A stretch of DNA of 64,000 nt from the NCBI GenBank assembly GCA_027924585.1, contig BSBM01000261.1:2155501-2219500 (forward strand), in the 5' to 3' direction. Both the position numbers and the translations under genes were made by a program. Below, one piece after another: positions 23,552-34,954 of the stretch (position 1 is the first letter of the stretch; every line of letters begins with the position of its first letter). The DNA is from Larix kaempferi (taxonomy: Eukaryota > Streptophyta > Pinopsida > Pinales > Pinaceae). Under the pieces are notes generated by a model. The model saw only the letters and a program-made list of their open reading frames with translations. It searched no databases and had not been told where the DNA came from.

Positions 23552-24887
23552 GAACATTAAGAAGGCTTTCCCAAGCAGTGAAAGCAAGGCAAAAGACATC
23601 CTGGAAATCATCCACTCAGATGTATGTGGTCCTATGTCATCCAGTTCTCTGAGTGGGTATGTTTACTATGTCTCATTTATTGATGACTTCTCCAGGAAGA
23701 CTTGGGTATACTTCTTGAAGAGCAAAGATGAGGTGTTTGATAAATTCAAGGAATTCAAAACCTTGATGGAGAATCAAACTGACAAGAAGATCAAAACATT
23801 CAGATCTGACAATGGTGGAGAATTCACCTTAGGTGACTTCAAGAAGCTTTGCAGTGATTCAGGGATTAAGAGGGAGTTGACTGCTCCTTATAATCCTCAA
23901 CATAATGGAGTTGCAGAAAGGAAGAACAAAACAATCATGGAAGCAGCAAGGGCAATGCTACATGACTAGGATCTACCTATGCATCTATGGGCAGAAGTAG
24001 CTAGAACAGCTGTATATGTGCAGAACAGAACACCCCACAAGATATTGGACAACAAAACTCCAGAAGAAGTCTTTTCTGGTAAGAAACCTGAAGTCAGCCA
24101 TCTCAGAATATTTGGTTGTCCAGTATACACTCATGTCCCAAAGGAAAAGAGGACCAAACTAGATCCTTCAGGAAAGAAGGGTATCTTTGTGGGTTACAGT
24201 GAAAGCTCGAAGGATTACAGAATATACTTTCCAGGGTTCAAGAAGATTGATGTCAGCAGGGATGTAACATTTGATGAAAACTCATCATTCATCAAATCAA
24301 GGAAGGCACCTATCGAAGTTTATGAAGAACCTAAGAAAACTAGATTTCAAGACACTACCATGATTGAAGCAGTTCCAGAAGTTGTTCGTGAGTTTGAAGA
24401 TCCGCAAGAACCTATAGATCCACCCCGTGAGGATAACTCTCACAAGAGGAAACCTGCATGGGCTAGAGAGCTCATTCAAGATGCAAAAAGATTTGGCATT
24501 CCAGAAGAAGAACACAGAGCAAAGAAGAGAACCAGATCACATACCAGCTATGTTGCTTTACTCTGTGACATTATGAACAAAGAGCCTTCCAGTTATGAAG
24601 AAGCAGCGGAAAAGAAAGAATGGAAGGATGCCGTGGTTGAGGAATACCAATCAATAATGAAGAATGATGTTTGGGATGTTGTACCAAGACCTAAAGAGAA
24701 GTCTGTTGTGACTTCTAAATGGATCTGCAAAATCAAGCATGCTGCAGATGGCAGTGTAGAGAAATACAAAGCAAGATTTGTAGCTCCTGCCTTCTCTCAG
24801 AAAGAGGGAATAGATTATGAAGAAACTTTTGCACCTGTAGCCAAGTATACTTCCATCAGACAATACTTGCCCTGGCTGCAGCGATGA
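23517..24887 (+). pseudogene. Copia-1 integrase and start of reverse transcriptase
   Basis: After the frameshift the frame reads the integrase core. The DDE residues are visible as Asp in HSDVCGP, Asp in RSDNGGEF and Glu in NGVAERKN. TAG at 23967 replaces the usual Gln in HDQDLP. The frame goes on through the C-terminal integrase domain (GCPVYTHVP, KGIFVGY), an acidic linker and the start of RT (SKWICKIKH, KARFVAPAFSQ). A 1-bp loss near 24859 shifts the frame after YTSIR and ends the segment at 24887. The domain order integrase-before-RT is the diagnostic of Ty1/copia. Confidence 0.9.
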
Positions 24888-26086
24888 AATGGAAAATACA
24901 CTAGATGGATGTCAAGACTGCTTTCTTGAATGGTGTAGTTGAAGAAGAAGTATATGTGGAGTAGCCACTCGGTTTCGAAATACATGATAGGGAGTCATAT
25001 GTGTGCAGATTGAAGAAAGCCTTGTATGGCTTGAAACAAGCTCCTAGAACTTGGTATGGTAGGATGGATAGTTTCCTATCTAGTTTGGGCTTTACCAAGA
25101 GTAAAGCGGATTCCAACCTTTATTACAAGGTTGAGGAAGGGAATCCTATGATTCTACTCCTGTATATGGATGACTTATTTGTAACAGGAGATGACAGATT
25201 GATTGCAGATACTAAGAGGAAGCTTGCTGCTGAGTTCGATATGAAAGATTTGGGAATGATGCATTATTTCCTAGGTATGGAGGTGTGGCAGAGTATAGGT
25301 GGGATATTCCTTGGTCAAGGGAAGTACACAGTAGATATCCTGAATAGATTCGGGATGATGGATTGCAAGGCCATGGCCACACCTATGGCATCGAATCTGA
25401 AGCTTCTATGTGATGCTTCATCTGAGCTGGTTGATGTCTCTATGCATCGTCAGATGATTGGGTCCTTGATGTACCTGACAAACATGAGACCAGATATTTG
25501 CTTTGCGGTGAACACATTGAGTCAGTTCCTGACAGATCCGATGAGTGTTCATCTGGTTGCTGTAAAGCATGTTCTGAGGTACCTGAAGGGTACAGTGGAT
25601 TATGGGCTCAAGTATGAGGCGAATCAAAAGTTTAACCTGCAGGGTTATGTTGATTCAGATTGGGATGGCAATGCTGCAGATAGGAAGAGCACATCTGGGT
25701 GCTGCTTCAGTATGGGATCAGGTGTGATCTCTTGGTTTAGCAAGAAGCAGTCCTGTGTAGCACTGAGTACAGCTGAGGCAGAGTATGTTGCAGCCTGTTC
25801 ATCTAGTTGTGATCTCCCGTTGGATGCTACTGGTATCTTCTGTGATAACCAGAGTTGTGTGAAGCTGTCCGAGAACCCAGTGTTTCATGACAGGTCGAAA
25901 CAAATAGAGATCAAATATCACTATATCAGGGATATGGTGCAAAGAGGAGTTGTGAAGCTCATGTTTGTTGCGACGGACGAGCAGATTGCATATGTGCTGA
26001 CAAAGCCACTAGCCAGGGTGAAGTTCGAGTACTTTAGAGAGAGGATTGGTGTTCTTCGGATTGATGACACTTCGAGGAAGAAGTGA
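24888..26086 (+). pseudogene. Copia-1 reverse transcriptase and RNase H
   Basis: Downstream of the frameshift two TAG stops (24902 and 24962) interrupt IHxMDVKTAFLNG and VExPLGFE. Copia-2 has Gln at the second. From about 24965 the frame is open to 26086. It has YGLKQAPR, the catalytic YMDD box at 25163-25174, and the RNase H domain (GYVDSDW, Glu in STAEAEY, Asp in CDNQSC). Relative to Copia-2 about ten residues are missing after AACSSSC, replaced by DLPLD, which removes part of the RNase H core. The element could not be copied by its own enzymes. Confidence 0.9.
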
Positions 26087-26179
26087 TGGACACATTTGCT
26101 GAAGCCATTCCAAGCATGTTGGAAGGAGGATCCTTCACATGGCTGTGGATGTAAGCGCTGGATGATGAGCATCGGGATG

Positions 26180-27290
26180 ATGTTCTGGTTTCTGCTGGAT
26201 ATGATCAGTTGGATCATTTATATGTATATGTATGTACGCATCATGTTGGATGTTGGATATGATCAGTTGGATCATTTATATGTATATGTATGTACGCATC
26301 ATGTTGGATGCTGGATATGATCAGTTGGATCATTTATATGTATGTACGCATCATGTTGGATGCTGGATATGATCGGTTGGATCATGTGTATGTATTTTGT
26401 ATAAGCATCATGTTGGATGCTTGGACCATGTATCTGTATATGTATAAGGTGGATACATTGTATGATCAAGTAGATCATGTATGTTGATATGTATCATGTA
26501 TTTGTATTTGTATAAGGTGGAACATGTATGATGATATGTATGAGGTAGATGCATTGTATGATCAGGATGATCATGGATGACGAGCTTCAGGATGTTGCTC
26601 CATATGACATGCAGCAGGATGTTGCAGTGATGATGATCAGGATGATCATGTGTACATTAGGATGATGTATGGTGAGTATCAGGTTGATACTCTATGGCCG
26701 TGGAACAGGTTGTGCAGATAAGCATGTAATTTGTGCCATGGGAGATTTGCAGATAGTCTTTCGAGGTTTTGCCTACGGCATGTAATTTGTACCCTGGGAT
26801 ATCTGGCAAATGCTCTTTCGAGGTTTTGCTTGGGAGGACATATAATTTGTGCCCTAGGAGATCTGCAGATAGTCTTTCGAGGTTTTTCCTATGGCATGTA
26901 ATTTGTGCCCTGGGATATCTGGCATATGCTCTTTCGAGGTTTTGTCCTATGGCATGTAATTTGTGCCTTGTGAGATCCGATAGATTGAGCCGTGTGCTCG
27001 TAATCAGTCCTGGGATGCTCTTTCGAGGTTTTTCCATGACCACATGTAATTTGTGCCCTGGGAGATCCGATAGGTTGAGCCTTGTGCTCGTAATCAGTCC
27101 TAGGATGCTCTTTCGAGGTTTTGTGGTGACCACATGTAATTTGTGCCCTGGGAGATCCGATAGGTTGAGCCTTGTGCTCGTAATCAATCCTGGGATTCTC
27201 TTTCGAGGTTTTGTGGTGGGGTCACATGTAATAAGTCCTGGAGATCTGGACAAGATGAAAAAGGCCTCAGATGCTCTTTAGGGTTCTTGC
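26180..27290 (+). repeat. Copia-1 tandem repeats between pol and 3' LTR
   Basis: Two arrays follow the pol stop. At 26180-26440 a unit of about 55-65 bp built on GATATGATCAGTTGGATCAT and GTACGCATCATGTTGGATG repeats about four times. At 26700-27240 units carrying GGCATGTAATTTGTG and CTCTTTCGAGGTTTT repeat. They are 55-65 bp at first, then about 91 bp for the last three. Copia-2 has matching arrays at the same place. Open frames of 170 and 198 codons on the two strands arise from the repeat and are not supported as genes. Confidence 0.85.
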
Positions 27291-27560
27291 TAGTCAAGAG
27301 ACTCTTTTAAGGTTTTGTGACGCACGTAATAAGTCCTGAGATTTCCACAGTATGGCCAGTGATGATGAAGACCTGCAGGTGGTGGGCCTACATCCAGTAT
27401 GAAAAAGGACTGGCTCTATAGAACTTCCTATGAAGAGTAGAGTCAGAGATTGGTTGAGATAGCAGCAGCAGTGACAATGATGATGACGATGCATCGATGA
27501 CGATGATCCCGAGAAGAAGACTTGTCTAGCATATCTGTGTCGAGAAATACCTTCCTAGTT

Positions 27561-27569
27561 AAGAGGGTG
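27561..27569 (+). other. Copia-1 polypurine tract
   Basis: AAGAGGGTG directly precedes the 3' LTR, in the position for priming plus-strand DNA synthesis. Confidence 0.7.
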
Positions 27570-28165
27570 TGTTGATGTATATGTAACTTCGGAATGTATT
27601 TCATCTATGTATTTCATATATATTTATTGTACCCTTATTAGAGATGTGTTATTCCTCTATAAGGAAGTGTCGTCATGTGGATTGACAAGTGTCGCAAGTG
27701 TGTGTACTTGCCGATGGGTTATTAGACCACCATGTGTGGGGTCGGCCCTGAAATATATATATTATATTGTGGATGTACCTAGCTAGACAAGTCGGCCCCA
27801 TAAGGTCACTGGGAAAACAGGTTAGTATAAATAGAGATCAGGAGATCTCTATTTAGATCATTCGGAAAGTCATATCTCTCTCACTCAGAGAGTGGCGCAC
27901 TAGTGAGGAGGAGGATCATCTGCTACTAGGAGACTATCTCAAGTGTATTTTGGTTGAGCCATTTCTCTCTCTATCTCTGAGGAAGTTGTGGGGTTTTTCA
28001 CCTTAGGGTTTTCCCCACGGAAACTCTGTGTCTCTTGTCTCTCATGCTTTTGATTCTTGTGATGCTTGTCATGCTTATTGTGATTGTTATGCATTGATAT
28101 ACTGTATATGTTATTCTCTCAGTGAAGATCCTAGAGTATTGTGAATTAATGCTCAAAATTTAACA
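27570..28165 (+). repeat. Copia-1 3' LTR
   Basis: 596 bp, colinear with the 5' LTR with scattered substitutions. The TATA box is at 27826-27833. It is followed directly by the target-site duplication TAAAG and then by Helitron sequence. Confidence 0.95.
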
Positions 28166-29465
28166 TAAAGCTGGGAGCATAGTCTAGATTCAACTTTCTT
28201 GGACACTATAACAATGTCACCCCAAAATGATTTTGAATTTGCAACAAAATTTTGCTCAATTCATTCTATGTACAGTTTTTGTGGATGATATGCTTTTTCC
28301 CATGTTTCTGAACTTTTTCTCAGGACATACTCACTTTGCCTAAATGGCACAAACAACATCAATTTCTCCCTGTAGTAGTTTTCCAAGTCCTTGTGCTCAT
28401 TATAGCGAACATAACTGATGATTGCACTTCACTTTCTTTTTCTAAGACAAAAATTTGAGCATGTGTAGTAAGAAGCATATTTAACCAAAGTTATATGTTC
28501 AAGTTCAAGAGGCCTTTCAATGAGTGACAGGCATAAAATTTCTTCTGAATCATCTGGATCTTGTTGCAATAGTTTTGTTTTCTTTAGAACATAGGTTATT
28601 TTCTCAACTGGACCTATATTAATGAAGATTGTTCTCCTAGAACTTGTATGCAATGGCAAAGAAAGGACAACATAGATATCTTGTCATATAGAAATTTCTT
28701 GCATATTCAAAAGTTCATTGTCAAGCTTGCGAACTGTCTCAATACTCCCATCATTTTCAAGCAAGCATTGTTCTTTTATTTTTTTCAAATCATATGTCAT
28801 TTTGCAATCCATTTTTGTAATGTAAGAGCTACCATACGTTGTTGTAGCATAGGCATCTAGGATGCACCGTGCATATGTGTTCGCATGCCATAGTGTTGGG
28901 ATTTGTTTCAAGAATGTATTGATCCATATATCAGCTGGGTATCTTTTTAGAAGTAATGTAGGCCATTGCAAAACTGAGAAAAGAAGAATAATGTACTCAT
29001 CTCTTCCTATGTTCAGTTCTAAAAGAAACATATCAAAAGACATGTTTTTTTTATATGTATTTTGTTCCAATAGTTCGTTTGCTTTGGAAATGGTCTTCTT
29101 GTCAACATCTTATAGAGGTTGCAAAATAGAAGTTTTGTGCATTGGAGGGAAGGGGAAGTTAAATATACAACTAGAGTGTCGATATTTTTTGCAAGTCTTT
29201 ATGTGATGATGTGTTTGAATCTTGTCTAGTTCATATGTAAGCAACGAAGAATCATAAAATAGATATATGTCCACAAATCTTGTTATTTCGTTATCAGAAG
29301 ACTGTCGATACACAAGAGCATTTTTTATCCAAAGTAAAGCATGGTCATGTTCATTGCATATGCTTTGAAATTCAGTAATGAATAAATAGTCTTCTATATC
29401 TCCGAAAAATTCATTGTTGGCCAAGATTAAAGATCGCAAATCCGCCATTCTATGTTTGTAGTAAC
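28166..29465 (-). pseudogene. Helitron Rep core: HUH and tyrosine motifs
   Basis: This minus-strand piece carries the rolling-circle initiator of a Helitron. Reading downward from 29465 it shows GDIEDYLFITEFQ, then EHDHALLW with the two metal-binding His (HDH, 29341-29349). HTHH-type Cys/His residues and PPMHKT follow, then ILDAYATTTYGSSYITK, whose two Tyr (codons 28834-28836 and 28822-28824) fit the catalytic tyrosine pair. RRTIFINIGP and, after a TGA, SYVRYNEHKDLENYYRE (the conserved YVRYN...YYRE box) follow. The frame is interrupted by stops and frameshifts, so it is a pseudogene, but key residues survive. The Ty3 element borders it at 29466 and Copia-1 at 28165. Homology fades after about 28260. 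Confidence 0.85.
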
Positions 29466-31837
29466 TGTAATGTCCCCAACCCTTAACTAAGGTTAAGGGT
29501 GCTAATATTAAGATTTATTTAAGTTCAAGAGCAACATATTGAGACAAAATATAGTTGTCCAACACTTTAAATAATCAAAATCTTGATTCTAGAGTCAAAT
29601 TATTTATTGAAGTTGTGATATTTAATTAATTACTAAATTAAGATAATGTCGGCACTTAATTAAATTAATTGCGACACGTAATTACAATACTTAATTAAAT
29701 TAATTACCAAAGGACATAATCACAACAAAATGTGATTAAGTCATATTGATCATCATCCTTAGTGAGAATAAGGTCCTAAAACCCATTCATGCATTATAAA
29801 TTGTATTAATGCTGAATCCACAAATGTTAAATGGCTGAGTATTGTTGTTATCATTTTTTTCCGCAAACTAAGTTAATTTATGTGTTGTTATGTGTGTTAT
29901 GTTGGTGAGGATGAACAATAATAAAATCATACAAAAATACACATATATAGGTTGTAACCTACAGCCACGCCACAACCAAAGCAAAGCAAAAGGCACCAGA
30001 TGCAATCACATCCCACTAAATCAGCTCTCGTTGGTTGTCCCCTACAACCATTTTTTTCACTAATATATTTCAGATTGTATGACTGCCTCCCTCTAGCCAT
30101 CAATCATTATTACATTCATATTACATTATTAAAACTCATATATGCAAATAGGAGCATATCCATGCACATAACATTTACAATCTAACAATTGGTGCGCTCA
30201 TCCTGGCACCGGGAAAACTGTTGGTCCAAAGCAGACATATCTTGGTCAGTCAGAAATCTTTTTAGATGAAACGAAAGGCGATCCTTACTGGAAACGTTGT
30301 TCTGGATGCAATGGAATAGGTCTCATGACTCATTAATGATCATAAATGGGAGAACCAGAACCTATGGTTTCACCCCTCTCATCAAATAGAGGACTTCTAA
30401 TACGAAGTATCAAGAGCCATCCAACCTGCATATAAATACCATTACATCATCCATAAATAAATACATAATTCATTTCATCCTCCATGGCACATAAAAATAA
30501 TTAAATAACATAAATAAGTATATGAACAAGTACTTATTTTTAATGACAACTAGTTTCAGCAGGACAACTTTCCTCCCAACCGTAGATACTGTCAAGCCTT
30601 CCTCACTTGAACAAGTCACCCCCGAGATAATACCATGGATCCATAGGTAGAGGCACACTTAGCCTAGAAACTATCTTCTGAGAACCACAATGATTCCCAC
30701 TACTACTTTCATGTCTATCTCCATTTCTTATGGGATGTGACTCCTCTCACCAACCCATTTCCCTGCTTCCTGTGCGAGAACCTAGACTAATAGAGTGATA
30801 TAAAAAAAGCAAATGGAACAAATAGACTAACTCTAAGTCTCAATACACTCTCAATACTATCATCATTCCAAAAATGGTGAGATAACACAAGTCAAGTGAT
30901 CCAAATATCAATATTAGCTTCAACAAGGAGAGAGCACATGTATAAATAGATTAAGGAGGGCAATTCGAACCTAAGCTAGAATGGGTTTGAGTGTGGTTGG
31001 GATTCATCATGGAGACTCAAATTAGTGGAGTGTTGGCCTAGTTAGGAGATTCTTTCCGAATTAGCACCATTAGGAGGAGTTACTAAAAACCAAGGAGTGG
31101 ATCCATGAAGAGCACAAGGAAGCGCACTAATGCATAAGGGGGGTTACAAAACATGAAGGAGGGTGCATTAGGTGAGAGAGGGGATTCAATAGGTTCATAA
31201 ATAACATATAAGCACAAAAATAAGGATGAATGGAGGAGTGGGGTGCACTTGTGGAGGTGGAGGTTCAAATTAAGGAGGTTGAAGCTAAATTCTAGCTTAC
31301 AACTCCTAGAATCTAGGGAGAGGGTTCATAAATGACAAAAACACATAAATAGGAGGGAATTTCTCCCAAGGAGGGCACACTAGTCAAGATGGGCCCACTA
31401 AGGTATGTATAAGGTGCAATAATAACTCCATAGTTCATAATAATAAAAAATGGGTTATGTTGTACAATGTTTGGGTGACCAACACTACTAAAGTCACCAA
31501 GGCACAAAATGAACTAGGATGGGAAACTATCATCCAAAAACAAGTTCTAAGGTGCTAGGGATGTCCCCCATTCCCCCTCACTCCATGAGATCCATGGTCT
31601 CCCATACTCTTTTAGTTTCCTTTGCCCAAATAGTTGTTTATTTACTTAATAACAACAACATTCAATGATAACAACAATGACAATAACAACATTAACATTA
31701 ATAATAATAATGCCAAATTCCATAATCACATCATCAAACAAATGAGCATAAGTCCATAGTCACATTAAAAAATATAACATAAGTCCATAGTCAAATAAAA
31801 TACCATACGTCTAGGGCTTAACAAGCAGGGTATTACA
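29466..31837 (-). repeat. Ty3 element 3' LTR
   Basis: 2372 bp. On the plus strand it begins TGTAATGTCCCC and ends GGGTATTACA. Adjacent to 31838 the minus strand holds the polypurine tract. A short protein-like frame on the plus strand (about 30190-30335) is shared with the other LTR. Confidence 0.95.
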
Positions 31838-31851
31838 TCCCCCTCCCCCTT
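31838..31851 (-). other. Ty3 polypurine tract
   Basis: The minus strand is AAGGGGGAGGGGGA next to the 3' LTR. Confidence 0.85.
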
Positions 31852-31909
31852 AAACAATGAATCGTCCTCGATGCATATTTATTACATACATGCTGTAAAC
31901 ACCAAACTC

Positions 31910-33562
31910 TCACAATAGATGAGGGTATGCTTCCCTCCTATCATCTTCCGGCTCCCAAGTTGCATCCTCAGGGTTGTAATGGGTGGCCATTGGACCTTTA
32001 CCTACCTGATTTCTCGATTCTGAAGCAACTTGACTTTGCTGCCCAAAATGGAAACAAGTTGTACCAAAAAATTCCCTTCCGGTTCCAATTAGATCATAAT
32101 CCATTCGATCACATGAATAATACCATGTAAATACATGTATATATATCAATAAAGAAAATAAAATCACTCTAATTACCTGGATCACATTCCAATCAATTAC
32201 ATGGATAACATCATGTATATACTTTTTCAGTAAAGACACATGAAACACATTATGTACTCTAATGCAAGTGGGTAGACCCATCTCATAAGCAACATGTCCT
32301 ATTTTAGCAAAGAATTCAAAAGTTCCACAATATCTGGAAGCTAGCTTAGAGCAATTTCCCAAGTTTAAGGAACTTTTCTTGGGTCTAACTTTCAAAAACA
32401 CATGATCTCCAACTTGAAACTGTTTAGCAGTCTTGTTCTGATATGCATAGATTTTCTGCATGTCTTAAGCTACCTTTATATTATGCTTTATCTTAACCAT
32501 ATGATCCTCCATATCCTTTAATAATTATGGAACAACAATGACTCTGTTTGTTGGGTTATCCCAATTGATAGGAGTATTGCACTTCCTTCCATACATGGCC
32601 TCAAAAGGACTTATCTCCAAAGAGGAATGATATCCATTATTATAAGCAAATTTCACCATGTGTAAATAACCTTCCCACTTTGATGGTTGATCCATTACAT
32701 ACATCCTTAACATAACTTCAATCACTTAGTTAACTCTTTCTATATGTCCATCTGTCTAAGGGTGGTATGTTGTACTCATGTTTAGATTTGTTCCAAACCC
32801 CTCAAACAATCCTTTCCAAAAGTTAGAAGTAAATTTTGAACTCTGTCTGATACTATATCCTTAGGAATACCATGCAATTCGACTACTTCTTTCATGTAAA
32901 TATATGCAATGTTAGCTTCTTTGTGAGTTGTCTTTACTGGAATGAAGTGTGCCGCCTTAGTCAACTTATCTACTACAACCATGATAGCATTATTTTTGCA
33001 ATCTTGTCTTAGGCAACTTGGTGATGAAATCCATTGCCACTACATCCCATTTCCATTCTAGTATTGGCAAGGGTTGCAACAATATCGTTGGATGCCAATT
33101 CTCAATTTTAACTTTTTGACATTCCATGCACCTAGCTATATATTCTGCAACATCATTCTTCATCCTTGGCCAATAGTATTGTTTCCTTACCGCTTCTACT
33201 GTTTTCCGATAACCCAAATGTCTGGCATAAGGAACATCATGCATTTCCTTCAGAACCATCTTCCTTATATCTCCAACATTGGGCACATAAACTCTATCTC
33301 TGTCCATGGGGATCCCATTTTATTCCAACTTATACTTATCAAATTTCTGTGGAGTTTTCTGTTGTTGCAATCCTTCTTTTACATGTTGATAAAGTTCATC
33401 TGTAACATTGCCTTCAATGATCTTATCCTTTAAATATGATGTACTAGTGCTGATAGTTTCTACATGCATCACATGTATCTTCCTACTAAGTGCATCAACT
33501 ACTTTATTTTCCTTACCTTTGATATGATTGATGTCAAAGAAATATTCACATAATAACTCCAT
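31910..33562 (-). pseudogene. Ty3 integrase and chromodomain-like C-terminus
   Basis: 33320-33562 is the end of RNase H and the linker (FDINHIKGKENKVVDALSR). 32990-33307 has the integrase HHCC zinc-binding domain (H-AR-HLGYRKT..., CMECQ) and enters the core with WDVVAMDFITKLP (first Asp). 32782-32982 continues VVVDKLTKAAHFIP and has DRVQN where the second Asp region lies. 32525-32725 covers the end of the core (YNNGYHSSLEISPFEAMYGRKC). 31910-32461 has the GPF-type region (KVRPKKSSLNLG, FHVSLLKKYIHD) and a C-terminal EDATWEPEDDRREAYPHLL, like a chromodomain end. Frames are separated by stops. Confidence 0.85.
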
Positions 33563-33604
33563 CCATATCCTCTATCTTGCATTCAAATTACGTTGCTCAA
33601 ACAA

Positions 33605-34954
33605 TTACTTTAACCCATCATGATCAGTTCTTAACTCAAAATTATTACCCATTAGATAATGTCTTTGCATATTCAAAGCATGGATGATAGATGCAAGCTC
33701 TAATTCATGGGTGGCATAGTTTTGCTCATGTTCCTTCAACTTTCTAGATTCATAAATAATCACATGTCTATCTTGCATCAATACTCCACCAATGCCTTGC
33801 TTACATGCATCCGTGTACACAACAAAGTTTCCTTCAGGATATCCAATCTTTAGAACAAGTGCACTAGTACACATTTCCTTAATTCTTTGAAAACTATCTT
33901 CACACTTAGGATTCCATTCAAAATTCACACCCTTCTTCTACAAATATGTGATAGGATGAGCTAAATTCGAGAATCCTTCGATGAACATTTGATAGTACCC
34001 AACTAATCCCATGAAAGATATTACTTTTGATACATTCTTAGGTGTTGGCCATTTCATAATGGCAATTATCTTTTCAAGATCAACTAAAACACCTTCCTTA
34101 GATATGATATGTCCTAAGTAATGAATTATATCCTGATAGAAAGAACACTTGCTTACCTTGGCATACAACTAATGTTCTCTAAGCACTATCATTACTAGTC
34201 TTATATATTATTCATGCTCTTCTTCTAACTTGGAATAGATAAGGATGTCATCTAAGAATACAATCACAAACTTATCTAAGTATTTTCTAAAATCCCCATT
34301 CATCAAGCTCATGAACACTGCATGTGCATTTGTTAACCCAAAAGGTACTAGATTGAACTCATAATGTCCATACCTTGTTTTGAACGATTTCTTACTGATA
34401 TCTTCATCCTTAATTCGAATTTGGTGGTATCCTAATCTCAAATCTATCTTCCAAAACACTTTGGATACTCTCAATTGATTAAACAAGTCATCAATCCTTG
34501 GAAAGGGGTACTTCTTTTTAATTGTTGCTTTGTTCAACTGTCTATAATCTATGCAGAGTCTTAGAGTTCCATCCTTATTCTTCACAAATAACATAGGAGC
34601 AGGTGAGACACAAGTTCTTATGGAACCTTTATTTAGTAGCTCCTCCAACTGCATTTGTAATTACTTTAACTCTAGAGAACTCGTTCTATAAGGTGCTTTA
34701 GATGAAGGTATTTCTCCTAGCACCAAGTCGATAGAAAAATCAATATCCCTCTTAGGAGGCATTCCTGGCAGTTCTTGAAATATATCTACAAACTCTTTTA
34801 GTATTGGATTATGTTGCAGTTCTAGATCTTTTCCTTCTTTTGACTCTTCCAAATGAATTGCATATAACTGGAATCCATTTATGATACATCTCTTCAATTG
34901 TAGAGCTATGACCTGCCTTAGGGATATGGGTCTAGGTATACCTTTGACTGTCAC
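33605..34954 (-). pseudogene. Ty3 reverse transcriptase and RNase H (broken)
   Basis: The minus-strand segment 34661-34954 is the RT leader (FQELPGMPPKRDIDFSIDL). 34208-34654 contains the RT core: [38 protein letters not shown] (family usually NAPA) and the catalytic FLDD box in [13 protein letters not shown]. 33938-34168 carries the connection region (SKCSFYQD, YLGHIISKEGV). 33605-33928 carries the RNase H start (FVVYTDACKQGIGGVLMQ, with catalytic Asp, and ATHELELA with Glu). Stops between these blocks make it a pseudogene. Confidence 0.88.

Larger units (their letters stand above)
20909..28165 (+). mobile_element. Copia-1: complete but inactivated Ty1/copia element
   Basis: Two 596-bp LTRs start TGTTGATGTATATG and end TTTAACA. 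The exact target-site duplication TAAAG flanks the element (20904-20908 and 28166-28170). The primer-binding site is TGGTATCAGAGC and the polypurine tract is AAGAGGG before the 3' LTR. Domain order GAG, protease, integrase, RT, RNase H defines Ty1/copia. Two 1-bp frameshifts, four in-frame TAG stops and a small RNase H deletion inactivate it. It is inserted, in the opposite orientation, at the downstream edge of the Helitron gene. The LTRs differ by a few percent by eye. Between pol and the 3' LTR lies about 1.4 kb of tandem repeats. Confidence 0.95.

Noticed and set aside
26657-27281. 198- and 170-codon open frames on opposite strands
   Set aside because: Both come from the tandem units of Copia-1. 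Periodic sequence on both strands at once is not evidence of a gene.
20909-28165. Copia-1 as an active element
   Set aside because: Two frameshifts, four stops and an RNase H deletion disable it despite complete LTRs and primer sites.
28166-28260. Continuation of the Helitron gene into the PIF1-type helicase across Copia-1
   Set aside because: The frame can be followed for about 30 codons past the junction, but no Walker A or other helicase motif appears in 16880-20908.
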